DNA of 64,000 nt, from contig CAYOFI010000007.1 in NCBI GenBank assembly GCA_964403335.1, positions 8,920 to 72,919 of the forward strand, in the 5' to 3' direction. The stretch is from CAZYAK01 sp964403335 (GTDB taxonomy: Bacteria > Patescibacteriota > Gracilibacteria > Peribacterales > Peribacteraceae). The position numbers and the translations under genes are program-made. This document shows, in pieces, positions 25,867 to 34,348 of the stretch. Positions within the stretch are counted from its first letter, which is position 1. Each line of letters begins with the position of its first letter. The notes below the pieces were generated by a model. The model ran no database searches. It saw only the letters and a program-made list of their open reading frames with translations, and was not told where the DNA came from.

Positions 25867-26529
25867 ATGCATGTAGCCATCATCCCCGACGGCAACCGCA
25901 GATGGGCACGCAAACGCATGCTCCAACCCTGGAAAGGGCATGAAGAAGCGGTAGAGAATTTCCGCACGCTGACAGATTGGTGCCGGGAAGACCCGCGCGT
26001 GAAGGTCCTCACTGTCTGGTGCTTTTCCACAGAAAACTGGAAACGCGATCCGCAAGAAATCCAGAAATTGATGGATATGCTGGAGCGCTATTTGGAGAAG
26101 GAACGGAAAACGTTTGCCGAGAACAATACGCGCTTCTGCCACTCCGGCCGCCGCGACCGGTTGCCTGCATCACTCGTCCAATTGATGGCGGATGTCGAAA
26201 AAGAAACAGAGAATCACGACGGGTTCACTTTGCACCTAGCCGTGGATTACGGCGGGAAAGACGAAGTGGTTCGCGCGATGCGAAAGCTCGATTCCACAAA
26301 AGACGTGACGGAAGAAAGCCTGCGCACGCAATTCGATCACCCCGAAATTCCCGATATCGATTTGATCGTCCGCACCTCCGGCGAACAGCGGACAAGTAAC
26401 TTCTTTCTGTGGCAGGCGGCGTATGCGGAATGGGAATTCGTGGACAAGTTTTTCCCGGATTTCACGGAGAAAGACTTGGCCGTTGCGGTGAATGATTTTG
26501 CCAAGCGGACGCGGAGGTTTGGGGGATGA
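25867..26529 (+). CDS. uppS: polyprenyl diphosphate synthase (undecaprenyl-PP synthase type)
   Basis: A 220-residue cis-prenyltransferase that condenses IPP onto an allylic diphosphate to make the C55 carrier for cell-wall synthesis. It has the catalytic IIPDGNRRWA, substrate-binding FSTENWKR, DYGGKDEV and the C-terminal DLIVRTSGEQRTSNFFLW. It is slightly shorter than typical (about 245), mostly at the N-terminus. The ATG touches the repeat palindrome. Its place between idi and mevalonate kinase fits a dedicated isoprenoid operon, although an allylic (FPP-type) synthase is not in this window. Confidence 0.94.
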   Translation: MHVAIIPDGNRRWARKRMLQPWKGHEEAVENFRTLTDWCREDPRVKVLTVWCFSTENWKRDPQEIQKLMDMLERYLEKERKTFAENNTRFCHSGRRDRLPASLVQLMADVEKETENHDGFTLHLAVDYGGKDEVVRAMRKLDSTKDVTEESLRTQFDHPEIPDIDLIVRTSGEQRTSNFFLWQAAYAEWEFVDKFFPDFTEKDLAVAVNDFAKRTRRFGG

Positions 26530-26550
26530 AAGCATGCGATATCAACGAAA

Positions 26551-26626
26551 GCATGTCACACTGAGCCTGTCGAAGTGCGACATGCGGACCCGTGTCATGG
26601 TTCGACAAGCTCACCATGACACATGC
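26551..26626. repeat. REP-like pair 1 (GAGC(C/T)TGTCGAAG)
   Basis: Two small hairpin units in opposite orientation: GCATGTCACACTGAGCC..CGACATGC (26551-26585) and GTGTCATGGTTCG..CCATGACAC (26592-26622). The same paired element occurs at 34235-34321, 43802-43883 and 56275-56341. The start codon of the next gene lies inside the second unit. Confidence 0.85.
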
Positions 26627-27416
26627 TGTCTTCGCCCCCGGCAAAATCATTCTCTCCGGCGAATACGCCGTCCTCTTCGGCCATCCCGGCCTGGCTGTAC
26701 CTTCGACGATGGGCATACATGCGATATTCGCGGAAGATCAATCCCGCGGAGGCGTCATGCTCCAATGGCCCGAACTCCCCGATTCTTGGAAAACCTTTGC
26801 CGCGACGATCATTGCCGAATGCGCTGCCATCAAAGGCGATGCATTGTGCGGAACGCTGAGCATCGAGAATCAGTTACCTCTCGGCAAAGGCATGGGCTCC
26901 TCCACGGCACTCGTGAGCGCCATCACGCGGGCTCTTTTGGGTGACGACTGCGAAGTACAGGCCAAGGCCATCGAAGACCGCATGAACCCAGGCCACAGCG
27001 GATTGGATTTTGCCGTGATCTGGCACAACCAGCCCGTGCGCTTTATCCGCGGCCAACACCCAGAGTTCGTGACGCTCCCATCCGATCTGTTGCAAGGCCC
27101 GGAACTGATCGACACGGGCACGCCCGAACAAACCACGTCGCAGCTCGTCGAATGGGTGAAGTCTCGCGAAGCAGAACTCCGTGAGCCTTTGCAGGTCATC
27201 GCCGATTGCACGGATCGATTGCTGTCAGGCGAATCCCCGCTCACGGTGTTTCCGGATCATCACCGCGCCCAAGTTGTCCTAGGCGTGGTCCCGTCAGCCG
27301 TGCAAGACCTCATCGCCGAAATCGAGCGCGGAGGAGGAGCCGCGAAAGTGATCGGGGCGGGCGGAAGAACGGGGGGCGGGGGGATGGCGTTGGCGTTTCC
27401 TGGAGTGAAGGCTTAG
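26616..27416 (+). CDS. mvk: mevalonate kinase (GHMP family)
   Basis: A 266-residue GHMP kinase. Motif 1 is APGKIILSGEYAVLFGHPGL, motif 2 the ATP loop PLGKGMGSSTAL, then MNPGHSGLD, and motif 3 near the C-terminus is GAGGRTGGGGMALA. It would phosphorylate mevalonate to 5-phosphomevalonate. It is shorter than typical mevalonate kinases (about 300). The assignment to mevalonate rather than phosphomevalonate rests on the EYAVLFG motif and on context. The ATG at 26616 lies within a REP-like repeat; upstream in-frame codons are repeat-derived. Confidence 0.85.
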   Translation: MTHAVFAPGKIILSGEYAVLFGHPGLAVPSTMGIHAIFAEDQSRGGVMLQWPELPDSWKTFAATIIAECAAIKGDALCGTLSIENQLPLGKGMGSSTALVSAITRALLGDDCEVQAKAIEDRMNPGHSGLDFAVIWHNQPVRFIRGQHPEFVTLPSDLLQGPELIDTGTPEQTTSQLVEWVKSREAELREPLQVIADCTDRLLSGESPLTVFPDHHRAQVVLGVVPSAVQDLIAEIERGGGAAKVIGAGGRTGGGGMALAFPGVKA

Positions 27417-27444
27417 GGCATACTGTCGCCTCTTTCTTTGCTTT

Positions 27445-28452
27445 ATGTCTATCACAGCCCTTTCGACCCCTAACATCGCTCTCATCAAATACTGGGGGAA
27501 CCGCAACGAAGAGCTTCGTCTGCCGGTGGCCGATTCGCTCTCCATGACGCTTGATTCTCCCCTGGTCGAAATCACGATGGATCACGCTGATGCGTTGTCA
27601 GTCGAGTCGTATGAGATCGATGGAGCGAAAAAGATACTGACCGAAAAGCAGCTCATTCGATTTGCAACGCATCTTGCGCTGACAAAGAAATATTTGGAAA
27701 AACTTGGATTGGACTCCGCAATTCCCGCCTCCGTTTCCATCGTCGTGCGGTCGAAGATTCCGCCCAGTATCGGACTCGCCTCTTCTGCTGCGGTCTTCAG
27801 TTGTTTGGGAAAAGCGTATGCGGGATTGATCCAATCGACACATGAATTAACACTGGAAGAAACCAGCGTGATCGGACGTCTGGGTTCCGGCTCCGCGGCC
27901 CGTAGTATCTTCGGCGGATTCGCGACGCTTGATGCTGGAGAAGGCATGGACATCGATGCCGCGCAATCGCGTCAGATCGCTCCAGAGTCTCACTGGAATC
28001 TGCACGACATTGTCATCGTCCCCAATCACGACGAAAAGAAAATCGGTTCGACCGAAGGTCATGCGCTTGCGGGCACCAGTCCGTACTTTGCCGCACGCGT
28101 GGAGGCTATCCGCATGCGACGCCAACAAGAATGCATCGATGCCGTGCTCACGCGGGACTTTGAAAAACTCCAAGCCGTTGTCGAAGAAGACGCATTAGAT
28201 ATGCACCACGTGATGGAGACCAGCAGGCCTCCACTCAAATATCTGAGCGACGAAACGCATCGCATCCTTCGGGAAGTCACAACGCTCCGCGAGTCTCAGC
28301 ATCTCCCCGTTTTGTACACCATGGATGCGGGACCGACCGTCCACCTGATCTGCCCCGACGATGCCGTCGCAACTGTCCGCGATTTCGCCCACACGCAGAA
28401 AGGCTGCACGGTGTATGAGACGAAGATTGGAGGTGGGGCGGTGTTGCTGTAA
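27445..28452 (+). CDS. mvaD: diphosphomevalonate decarboxylase
   Basis: A 335-residue GHMP-family decarboxylase making IPP from 5-diphosphomevalonate. It shows STPNIALIKYWGNRNEELRL, the VADSLSMTLDSP strand, the ATP loop PPSIGLASSAAVFSC, GRLGSGSAARSIFGGF, and AGPTVHLIC near the C-terminus. The enzyme is ATP-dependent and cytosolic. Because no phosphomevalonate kinase is seen, an alternative activity as phosphomevalonate decarboxylase, as in some archaea and Chloroflexi, should be considered. It lies 28 bases after mevalonate kinase and 17 before HMG-CoA reductase. Confidence 0.92.
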   Translation: MSITALSTPNIALIKYWGNRNEELRLPVADSLSMTLDSPLVEITMDHADALSVESYEIDGAKKILTEKQLIRFATHLALTKKYLEKLGLDSAIPASVSIVVRSKIPPSIGLASSAAVFSCLGKAYAGLIQSTHELTLEETSVIGRLGSGSAARSIFGGFATLDAGEGMDIDAAQSRQIAPESHWNLHDIVIVPNHDEKKIGSTEGHALAGTSPYFAARVEAIRMRRQQECIDAVLTRDFEKLQAVVEEDALDMHHVMETSRPPLKYLSDETHRILREVTTLRESQHLPVLYTMDAGPTVHLICPDDAVATVRDFAHTQKGCTVYETKIGGGAVLL

Positions 28453-28469
28453 AGCGCTACACTGTCGGC

Positions 28470-29639
28470 ATGGATCTCCGAAACCTCCCCGAAGGCCTCT
28501 CCCCCGCCGCACGTTGCGACGAACGCCATCGGCTTCTGGAAGCCGAAATTGGAGTGGACCTTACGAACGTGCGCGTCGATGGAGATCGAGTAGGCATGGC
28601 TGATGAAAAAAATTGCGAACAGATGTTCGGGCATGTTCCCATCCCCATCGGCTACGCCGGTCCGCTGAAGATTTTCTTCAGTTCCGAAGAAGAGACACTC
28701 GTGCACCTCCCGCTCGCGACGACCGAAGGCGCGCTGGTGGCGAGTGTGAATCGCGGCTGTAAAGCACTGAGTCTGTCGACTGTACGAACGTCCTCGACAT
28801 ATCATGGCATTAGCCGATCTCTCGCATGGAAACCCCGTGGCGATACACGATCGTTCACCGAAGAGCTCCGCACACGCAAAGCAGAGTGGACAAAAGTAGC
28901 AGAGGAGACGAGCGACCACCTGAAGCTTTTGGGATTCGACATCGATGAATCCGAAGGCCACGTGTTCCTCACCATCAACGCCAACACCGATGAAGCCATG
29001 GGCATGAACATGATCACCATCGCCGCACAAGCGATCGCGGACTGGGTGAACAAAGAGTTGAATACCCCATGCATCACCATCGCCGCGAACGTCGATAGTG
29101 ATAAGAAGCCCAGCCTCCGCACCTCCGAAAAAGGCCGCGGGTACGAAGTGATCGCGGAAGCACGTCTCTCCGAGCGGACCATTTGCGATGTCCTGAAGTC
29201 TGATCCACAAGCGATGCTCGCGGTCGCAAAAGCCAAACTCGAATTAGGCTCCGACTTGGCGGCCACGATGGGACACAATCTTCATGCGGCGAACATGATC
29301 GCAGCGCTCTACCTTGCGACCGGACAAGACGCCGCACACGTCGTCGAAGGCTCTCTCAGTGACACATACGTCGAAGCGACTGATGACGGATTGAAAATCG
29401 TCGTCCGCTGTCCGGCAATTCTGGTCGGAGTCCGAGGCGGTGGAACAAGTCTCCCCGCGCAATCGACCTGCCTGCAGATGCTCCTCAAACAGAAGACTCA
29501 GTTGCACCCGTGTGCACAGTTAGCGGAGACGATCGGGGCGGCGGTGTTGGCGGGGGAAGTGTCGTTGTTGGCAGCGCAGGCTAGCGGGCAGTTGGCGATA
29601 GCCCATAAAACGATGGCACGAATTTCAGAGCATTCCTAA
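28470..29639 (+). CDS. hmgA: HMG-CoA reductase, class I-like
   Basis: A 389-residue soluble reductase converting HMG-CoA to mevalonate with NAD(P)H. Conserved sites: CEQMFGHVPIPIGYAGPL, catalytic Glu in LATTEGALVASVNRG, NAD(P)-side AMGMNMITI, catalytic Lys in NVDSDKKPS, Asp in YLATGQDAAHVVEG, and the terminal His in LAIAHKTMAR. The soluble, membrane-free form and the DKKPS motif resemble archaeal/class I enzymes rather than class II. The gene ends immediately before a compositionally foreign segment that separates it from mvaS. Confidence 0.94.
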   Translation: MDLRNLPEGLSPAARCDERHRLLEAEIGVDLTNVRVDGDRVGMADEKNCEQMFGHVPIPIGYAGPLKIFFSSEEETLVHLPLATTEGALVASVNRGCKALSLSTVRTSSTYHGISRSLAWKPRGDTRSFTEELRTRKAEWTKVAEETSDHLKLLGFDIDESEGHVFLTINANTDEAMGMNMITIAAQAIADWVNKELNTPCITIAANVDSDKKPSLRTSEKGRGYEVIAEARLSERTICDVLKSDPQAMLAVAKAKLELGSDLAATMGHNLHAANMIAALYLATGQDAAHVVEGSLSDTYVEATDDGLKIVVRCPAILVGVRGGGTSLPAQSTCLQMLLKQKTQLHPCAQLAETIGAAVLAGEVSLLAAQASGQLAIAHKTMARISEHS

Positions 29640-29683
29640 AAAATCACAAAGCAACCGGCCCAGGAATAAATCCCCAGGCCGGT
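29637..29683 (-). terminator. terminator of the 119-residue orphan
   Basis: On the minus strand an ACCGGCC/GGCCGGT stem (29654-29660 with 29677-29683) extends imperfectly inward and is followed, ten bases later, by a run of Ts (plus-strand As 29637-29643). It lies 31 bases past the orphan stop and abuts the hmgA stop on the other strand. Confidence 0.55.
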
Positions 29684-29714
29684 GCTCATTGACGCGTGCG
29701 TGGCGCTGCGTTTT

Positions 29715-30074
29715 TTAGACGCAGAAGGTCGGGCCGGTGATCGCCTGGAGGCTGTAATTCGCCTCCAAACGATCGACCTCGCGGCCGCTCTCATCGGTGG
29801 CGATCACGACGATGCGGCCACCAGTACGACGGTAGAACCACGCCTGCAGGCGCAGGGTGCGCTCCCAGGCGACGCAGCCTCTGCTGGGCGGCTCGTTGTC
29901 CACCTGGACGGTGATCTGCAGGCGGCTCGCACCGCCGTTGCAGATACGAACCTGGTTCTCGCCCTCACGGACGCCTCCAAGGCCATCGACGGCCTCGAAT
30001 GCGTCCTGGATCGACAGACCGAAGACGCCGCGCGGGCTGTGGATCTGGGATTCCGAGATGTTGAGTTCGACCAC
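29715..30074 (-). CDS. orphan 119-residue protein in a foreign segment
   Basis: A protein I do not recognise. It is soluble, with several beta-strand-like segments (GASRLQITVQVDN, LRLQAWFYRRTGGRIVVIAT) and two or three cysteines. The GTG start is supported by a strong Shine-Dalgarno (AAAGGAG, eight bases before), unusual for this window. G/C-ending codons dominate, as in the divergent pepD. It has its own promoter and terminator. The two genes look like a transferred or contaminating unit of different codon preference. Confidence 0.65.
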   Translation of the reverse strand: MVELNISESQIHSPRGVFGLSIQDAFEAVDGLGGVREGENQVRICNGGASRLQITVQVDNEPPSRGCVAWERTLRLQAWFYRRTGGRIVVIATDESGREVDRLEANYSLQAITGPTFCV

Positions 30075-30187
30075 GACGTTACTCCTTTATTGGAACCGGG
30101 CCGGAGCGAAATGCCCCTTGAACCCAGCAAACCGAATACAAAACCATATCCGCTTTGCCGGGTTCATACACGCATGATGTCAATGAG

Positions 30188-30205
30188 CGTCCAGAAATCT
30201 GGACG
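30188..30205. promoter_or_regulatory. palindromic operator-like site downstream of the orphan promoter
   Basis: An 18-base near-perfect palindrome, CGTCCAGA-AA-TCTGGACG, sits a few bases downstream of the predicted -10 box of the minus-strand promoter. That position suits a repressor operator, but a simple leader hairpin is possible. Confidence 0.4.
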
Positions 30206-30211
30206 ACGCAG

Positions 30212-30239
30212 ATATTAGAATAATTATATTTTCTGTCAA
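30212..30239 (-). promoter_or_regulatory. promoter of the 119-residue orphan
   Basis: On the minus strand TTGACA (30234-30239), a 16-base AT-rich spacer and TAATAT (30212-30217). The leader to the GTG start would be about 130 bases. Confidence 0.55.
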
Positions 30240-30310
30240 AATATATCAGGAGATTCTGTATATTAATGATATAGGCCAAATTGGCACGTTTTGAAGACAG
30301 AGCTCTCTTA

Positions 30311-30338
30311 TTGACTTATTTGATTAAAGTTCTATAGT
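30311..30338 (+). promoter_or_regulatory. sigma-70-like promoter of pepD
   Basis: TTGACT (30311-30316), a 16-base spacer and TATAGT (30333-30338). The gap 30075-30414 is AT-rich and otherwise holds only the divergent promoter and its palindrome. Confidence 0.65.
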
Positions 30339-30414
30339 CCATAATGGCTCTTCGACAGCAACGGCTGATTTGAAGTAAAGCCATGTCTAAAAACGCAGAT
30401 GAAGGAGACTGAGT

Positions 30415-31863
30415 ATGGTGCATCCGGCTTTAGCTGGGCACGAGCCGCTCGTCGCGCTCGAGCTCTTCAGCGAGATCCTGCAGATCCCGCGTCCCTCCCA
30501 CCAGGAGAGCGCGATGATCGACTGGGTCACCCGCTGGGCGCAGAAGAACGGTTTCGCGGTCACCACGGACAAGTTCAACAACGTGGTGGTCCGCGTCCCG
30601 GCGACGCACGGTTACGAGCACGTCCCGTCGGTGACCATCCAGGGGCACCTGGATATGGTCTACAACCCGACGGACGAGAAGGTCGTCCAGACCCCGATCA
30701 ACATCGAGCTGGTCGGCGAGTACATCCAGACGGTCGGCCAGAGCCGGACCTTGGGCGCGGACAACGCCGCCGCCCTGATCCTGGCGATGGACGCCGCCGT
30801 TACGGCTCCGATCCACGGCGAGATGTTCCTCCTGTTCACGGCCGCCGAGGAGGACGACCTCTCTGGCGCGGAGAACTTCAGCCCCGACAACCACAACATG
30901 TCGGGCTGCAACCTCCTGATCAACCTCGACACCCCACAGCGGCTCGCCGTCACGACGATGTCGGCCGGCTTCCAGTACGTCCACGCCACCCAGGTTCTCC
31001 AGCGCGAGTCCCAGGCGGCTGGTCCGTGCTTCAAGCTGACCCTCACCGGCATGGCCGGCGGTCACAGCGGCGACAACGTCGGCGAGGGCCGGGGCAACAG
31101 CAACCAGCTCATGGCTGAGCTGCTCTCGCTGCTCCCACAGGGCTCCAAGCTCGTGCTGATCAAGGGCGGCGAGGCCAAGAACGGCCTGCCGTCGACCGCA
31201 GAGTGCGTGGTGCAGATCCCGGCCCCCGAGCAGACCTGGGCTGGCAAGCTGCAGAACCTGATCGCCGAAGCGCGCGTGACCTACAAGCGCCCGGAGATCC
31301 AGCTCATCGTCACAACCTGGACGAGCGACACCGCTGCCCTCACCAGCGAGGCACACACCAACCTGGTCAAGCTGCTCCTGACGCTCCCCAACGGCGTCAT
31401 CAAGTGGAGCAGTTCCCCGGGCGTGCCGGAGTTGTCCACGACCGTGGCGGTGCTGGAACAGGACGGCGACGCCCTGAAGATCCACCAGATCGTCCGCGGC
31501 GCGGAGGAGGCGGCCATGCAGGAACTCGCTCGTACGGTCGCGGGCGTCTACAACGCTCACGGCTTCACGACGGGCTTCGGCCATCACGCCTTCGGCTGGA
31601 AGCAGGACGCGTCCAACCCCCTGGTCGCGGCGACCTTCCAGGCCTTCGAGGCTCAGGGCCAGCCGGCCAAGGAGCAGAAGGTCCACTGCGGGCTGGAGAT
31701 GGCGGCGCTCGGCCGCTACTTCCCGACCATGGTGAGCTTCGGTGCGGAGGTCCTGGACGAACACGCCACCAGCGAGCGCATGAGCCTGCCGACGCTCGTT
31801 CTCGCGCGTGGCGTCCTGCACACGATCCTCAAGGACATCGCGGAGGGTCGCGTCCAGGCGTGA
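30415..31863 (+). CDS. pepD: aminoacyl-histidine dipeptidase (Xaa-His, M20C)
   Basis: A 482-residue M20-family dipeptidase of the PepD group. Metal-site motifs are in order: QGHLDMV, TLGADNAAAL, FTAAEEDDLSGA, INLDT and the late HCGLEMAALG; MAGGHSGDNVGEGRGN belongs to the lid domain. Length matches PepD (about 485). It would hydrolyse Xaa-His and related dipeptides in the cytosol. The start has a good Shine-Dalgarno (AAGGAG). Codon use is striking: every Lys codon I checked is AAG and Leu is almost always CTG/CTC, unlike the genes on either side, which suggests transfer or a chimeric insert. Confidence 0.93.
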   Translation: MVHPALAGHEPLVALELFSEILQIPRPSHQESAMIDWVTRWAQKNGFAVTTDKFNNVVVRVPATHGYEHVPSVTIQGHLDMVYNPTDEKVVQTPINIELVGEYIQTVGQSRTLGADNAAALILAMDAAVTAPIHGEMFLLFTAAEEDDLSGAENFSPDNHNMSGCNLLINLDTPQRLAVTTMSAGFQYVHATQVLQRESQAAGPCFKLTLTGMAGGHSGDNVGEGRGNSNQLMAELLSLLPQGSKLVLIKGGEAKNGLPSTAECVVQIPAPEQTWAGKLQNLIAEARVTYKRPEIQLIVTTWTSDTAALTSEAHTNLVKLLLTLPNGVIKWSSSPGVPELSTTVAVLEQDGDALKIHQIVRGAEEAAMQELARTVAGVYNAHGFTTGFGHHAFGWKQDASNPLVAATFQAFEAQGQPAKEQKVHCGLEMAALGRYFPTMVSFGAEVLDEHATSERMSLPTLVLARGVLHTILKDIAEGRVQA

Positions 31864-31896
31864 TGGATCACGTAATCAGCTGTAACTGAAGAGCCA

Positions 31897-31925
31897 GAGG
31901 GTTCCCGTCATCTACGGGAACCCTC
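31897..31925 (+). terminator. hairpin terminator after pepD
   Basis: A perfect 12-bp stem GAGGGTTCCCGT / ACGGGAACCCTC with a five-base loop, 33 bases past the pepD stop. The following bases (GGTTCACC) lack a long U-run, so it may be a stabilising hairpin rather than a strict intrinsic terminator. Confidence 0.55.
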
Positions 31926-32020
31926 GGTTCACCATGCCCACATTTCCCCCCTTGCCCACCCCCCAAAAACCCCGCCTTTTCACCAAAAACCCACCCCTTC
32001 TCTGCTACACTCTCCCCCGA

Positions 32021-33052
32021 ATGTCGCACGCCGCGATCATCGGTTTTGGACGCTATCTGCCGCGCTTCCGCCTGAAAACCTCTGCAATTGCGGAGCAGTG
32101 GAAGCAAGACGCGGACGGTATCGTGAGTGCGCTGGGCATCACGGAAAAAACCGTGCCCGGGAAGGATGAAGACAGTTTTACCTTGGCGTTTGAGGCCGCG
32201 CGTCAGGCGATCGAGATTGCAGAGATCCAATCCTCGGAGATTTCCGCGATTTTCGTGGGCTCCGAAAGCCACCCCTACGCGGTGAAGCCGACGAGCTCGA
32301 TGCTGGCTTCTGCGCTTGAGCTCCACCCATTTTCACACTGCGCAGATTTGGAATTCGCGTGTAAGGCGGGAACGGCAGGTATGCAGATCGTGGATAGTAT
32401 GGTGCGCAGCGGACAGATTCAATACGGCCTCGCGATTGGAACGGATACCGCGCAAGGCCGCCCAGGTGATGCGCTTGAGTACACGGCAGCTGCGGGAGCC
32501 GCCGCATTTGTGATCGGCCCGGCAACGACGAAGAATGCACTTTGCAGACTCGATGCGACACTTTCATTTACGACTGATACTCCCGATTTTTGGCGAGCCG
32601 CTGATGAAAAGTATCCGCGTCATGCGGGAAGATTCTCCGGCGAGCCGGGATATTTCCGCCATGTAGAAGAAGCGACGCGGGGAATACTGGAGACGGCAAA
32701 AACGACTCTCGAAGAGATCGACCATATTGTGCTGCATATGCCGAATGCAAAATTCCCCAGCCAGATGGCCAAAAAGCTCGGCTTCACAAAAGAGCAGATG
32801 AAACACGGCTTCATCGTTCCGAAGGTCGGCAACACGTACAGTGCGTGTTCCCCGCTGGGACTGGCAGAAGTGTTGCAGCATGCGGAGAAAGGCGAGCGCA
32901 TCTTGCTCGTCTCCTATGGGTCTGGCTCCGGTTCTGATGCTTTTCTCTTCACTATGCTGCGCGATGGTGTGACGCTGCCGCCAGATGAACGCGAGGTGGA
33001 ATACCTGACGTACGGGCAGTACGTGGATCATTCACACGCTTTAAAGGCATGA
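32021..33052 (+). CDS. mvaS: hydroxymethylglutaryl-CoA synthase, archaeal type
   Basis: A 343-residue thiolase-fold enzyme condensing acetoacetyl-CoA with acetyl-CoA to HMG-CoA. The start AAIIGFGRYLPRFRL, the SESHPYAVKPTSSM strand, the catalytic Cys in LEFACKAGTAGMQ, and HMPNAKFPSQMAKKLGF with the late VGNTYSACSPLGL are typical of the short archaeal form. I use the ATG at 32021; upstream codons are not conserved. It overlaps the thiolase start by four bases (ATGA), implying translational coupling, and archaeal homologues form a channelled complex with thiolase and a DUF35 protein. Confidence 0.93.
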   Translation: MSHAAIIGFGRYLPRFRLKTSAIAEQWKQDADGIVSALGITEKTVPGKDEDSFTLAFEAARQAIEIAEIQSSEISAIFVGSESHPYAVKPTSSMLASALELHPFSHCADLEFACKAGTAGMQIVDSMVRSGQIQYGLAIGTDTAQGRPGDALEYTAAAGAAAFVIGPATTKNALCRLDATLSFTTDTPDFWRAADEKYPRHAGRFSGEPGYFRHVEEATRGILETAKTTLEEIDHIVLHMPNAKFPSQMAKKLGFTKEQMKHGFIVPKVGNTYSACSPLGLAEVLQHAEKGERILLVSYGSGSGSDAFLFTMLRDGVTLPPDEREVEYLTYGQYVDHSHALKA

Positions 33053-34209
33053 ACTCCCCCATCTACCTCACCGGCCAAGGACAAACCCGCTTTGGCGAGC
33101 ACTGGGACAAAAGCATCAAAGACTTGATGGAAGAAGCGATGGATAGCGCGATTGCGGCTTCCCCTTGCTCTGTTTTGGATATCGATCTGATCGTGGTCGC
33201 GAACATGTTGGCCGAAGTCACAAACGGTCAGGCGCATTTGGGATCGCTCGCATCATCGCTCCTCCCCCACCACCCGCCCGCCCTCAGAGTGGAATCCGCG
33301 TGTGGTTCAGGAGCATTTGCATTGCATACAGCTTGCGCGATGCTGGAAAGCGGACGCGCCCGTAACGTCCTCGTCGTTGGAGTCGAGAAAATGACCGATG
33401 CATCGACGGAAGACACTGCCTCGGCGTTGATGGGGGCTGCGGATAGCGAGGAAGACCGAGCTTGTGGATTGAGCTTCCCGGGGATTTTTGGCCTCATCAC
33501 GCAGCGCTACATGCATGAGTTTGGCTTGAGCCGTGAGGATTTAAGCTTGGTGAGTGCCGTCCATCATGCGCAGGCCGTCGATAATCCTTTCGCGCAATTC
33601 CGCCAAGCAATCGCGCCCGAAGTCATTAGCAAGAGCGCGCTCATCGCCGATCCGTTGCGTCTCCTCGATTGCTCGCCGATTTCCGATGGCGCAGCCGCAG
33701 TGATTCTCTCGACCGAGCGCGCGAGCCCGTTCCGTCTTGCGGCATCGCAGATCGCCACGGACACACTGTCACTTACCAAGCGCGCCACGCTTACGTCATT
33801 TTCCGCGACGAAGGATGCGGCTGAAAGAGCGCTTGCAGAAGCCGAAATATTGATACGCGATGTTGAGCTTTTGGAAACGCACGACTGTTTTTCGATCGCC
33901 GCGCTTATCAATCTGGAAGATTTGGGGTTTGCGGATCCGGGGAAAGGGATTGAGATCTATAAAAAATTATCGCATGACGCGGCCAAGAATGGCCGCTCCC
34001 CCAGTGGTAGTGTCTCCAAAGTATTAGGAGTGAATCGCAGCGGCGGACTCAAAGCCTGCGGTCATCCTGTTGCAGCCACAGGACTCAAACAGCTCATCGA
34101 TCTGACCAAGCAACTCTCCGCAACCGGCGCGCAGTACGGGATGGCCCATAACTTTGGCGGGGCCTGCGCGACGTGTGGCATTCATATTCTTGAACATTCT
34201 CCTGTATGA
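33049..34209 (+). CDS. acetyl-CoA C-acetyltransferase (thiolase), archaeal type
   Basis: A 386-residue thiolase that makes acetoacetyl-CoA from two acetyl-CoA. The nucleophilic Cys lies in RVESACGSGAFALH, the His in LLETHDCFSIAAL, and the second Cys/His motif in GGLKACGHPVAATG. The sequence lacks the long loop domain of bacterial biosynthetic thiolases and resembles the archaeal/SCP2-like type found with HMG-CoA synthase. It overlaps mvaS by four bases and is followed, after a REP-like repeat, by a DUF35-containing gene, the third member of the archaeal complex. Confidence 0.92.
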   Translation: MNSPIYLTGQGQTRFGEHWDKSIKDLMEEAMDSAIAASPCSVLDIDLIVVANMLAEVTNGQAHLGSLASSLLPHHPPALRVESACGSGAFALHTACAMLESGRARNVLVVGVEKMTDASTEDTASALMGAADSEEDRACGLSFPGIFGLITQRYMHEFGLSREDLSLVSAVHHAQAVDNPFAQFRQAIAPEVISKSALIADPLRLLDCSPISDGAAAVILSTERASPFRLAASQIATDTLSLTKRATLTSFSATKDAAERALAEAEILIRDVELLETHDCFSIAALINLEDLGFADPGKGIEIYKKLSHDAAKNGRSPSGSVSKVLGVNRSGGLKACGHPVAATGLKQLIDLTKQLSATGAQYGMAHNFGGACATCGIHILEHSPV

Positions 34210-34234
34210 AGAATTCTAAATTTTCATCAGCGAA

Positions 34235-34321
34235 GCATGTCACCCTGAGCCTGTCGAAGGGCGACATGCGGTCCTATGGAAATATTTCCTCGGCGTCATG
34301 GTTCGACAAGCTCACCACGAC
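34235..34321. repeat. REP-like pair 2
   Basis: Units GCATGTCACCCTGAGCC..CGACATGC (34235-34269) and GTCATGGTTCG..CCACGAC (34294-34321), same family and arrangement as 26551-26626. It separates the thiolase gene from the DUF35-kinase fusion. Confidence 0.85.
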
Positions 34322-34348
34322 AGCTGGTGCCTGTTTTTCTCTATAAAT

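Noticed and set aside
31934..32020. Upstream extension of HMG-CoA synthase
   Set aside because: Low-complexity Pro-rich translation of a C-rich leader, not conserved in the family.
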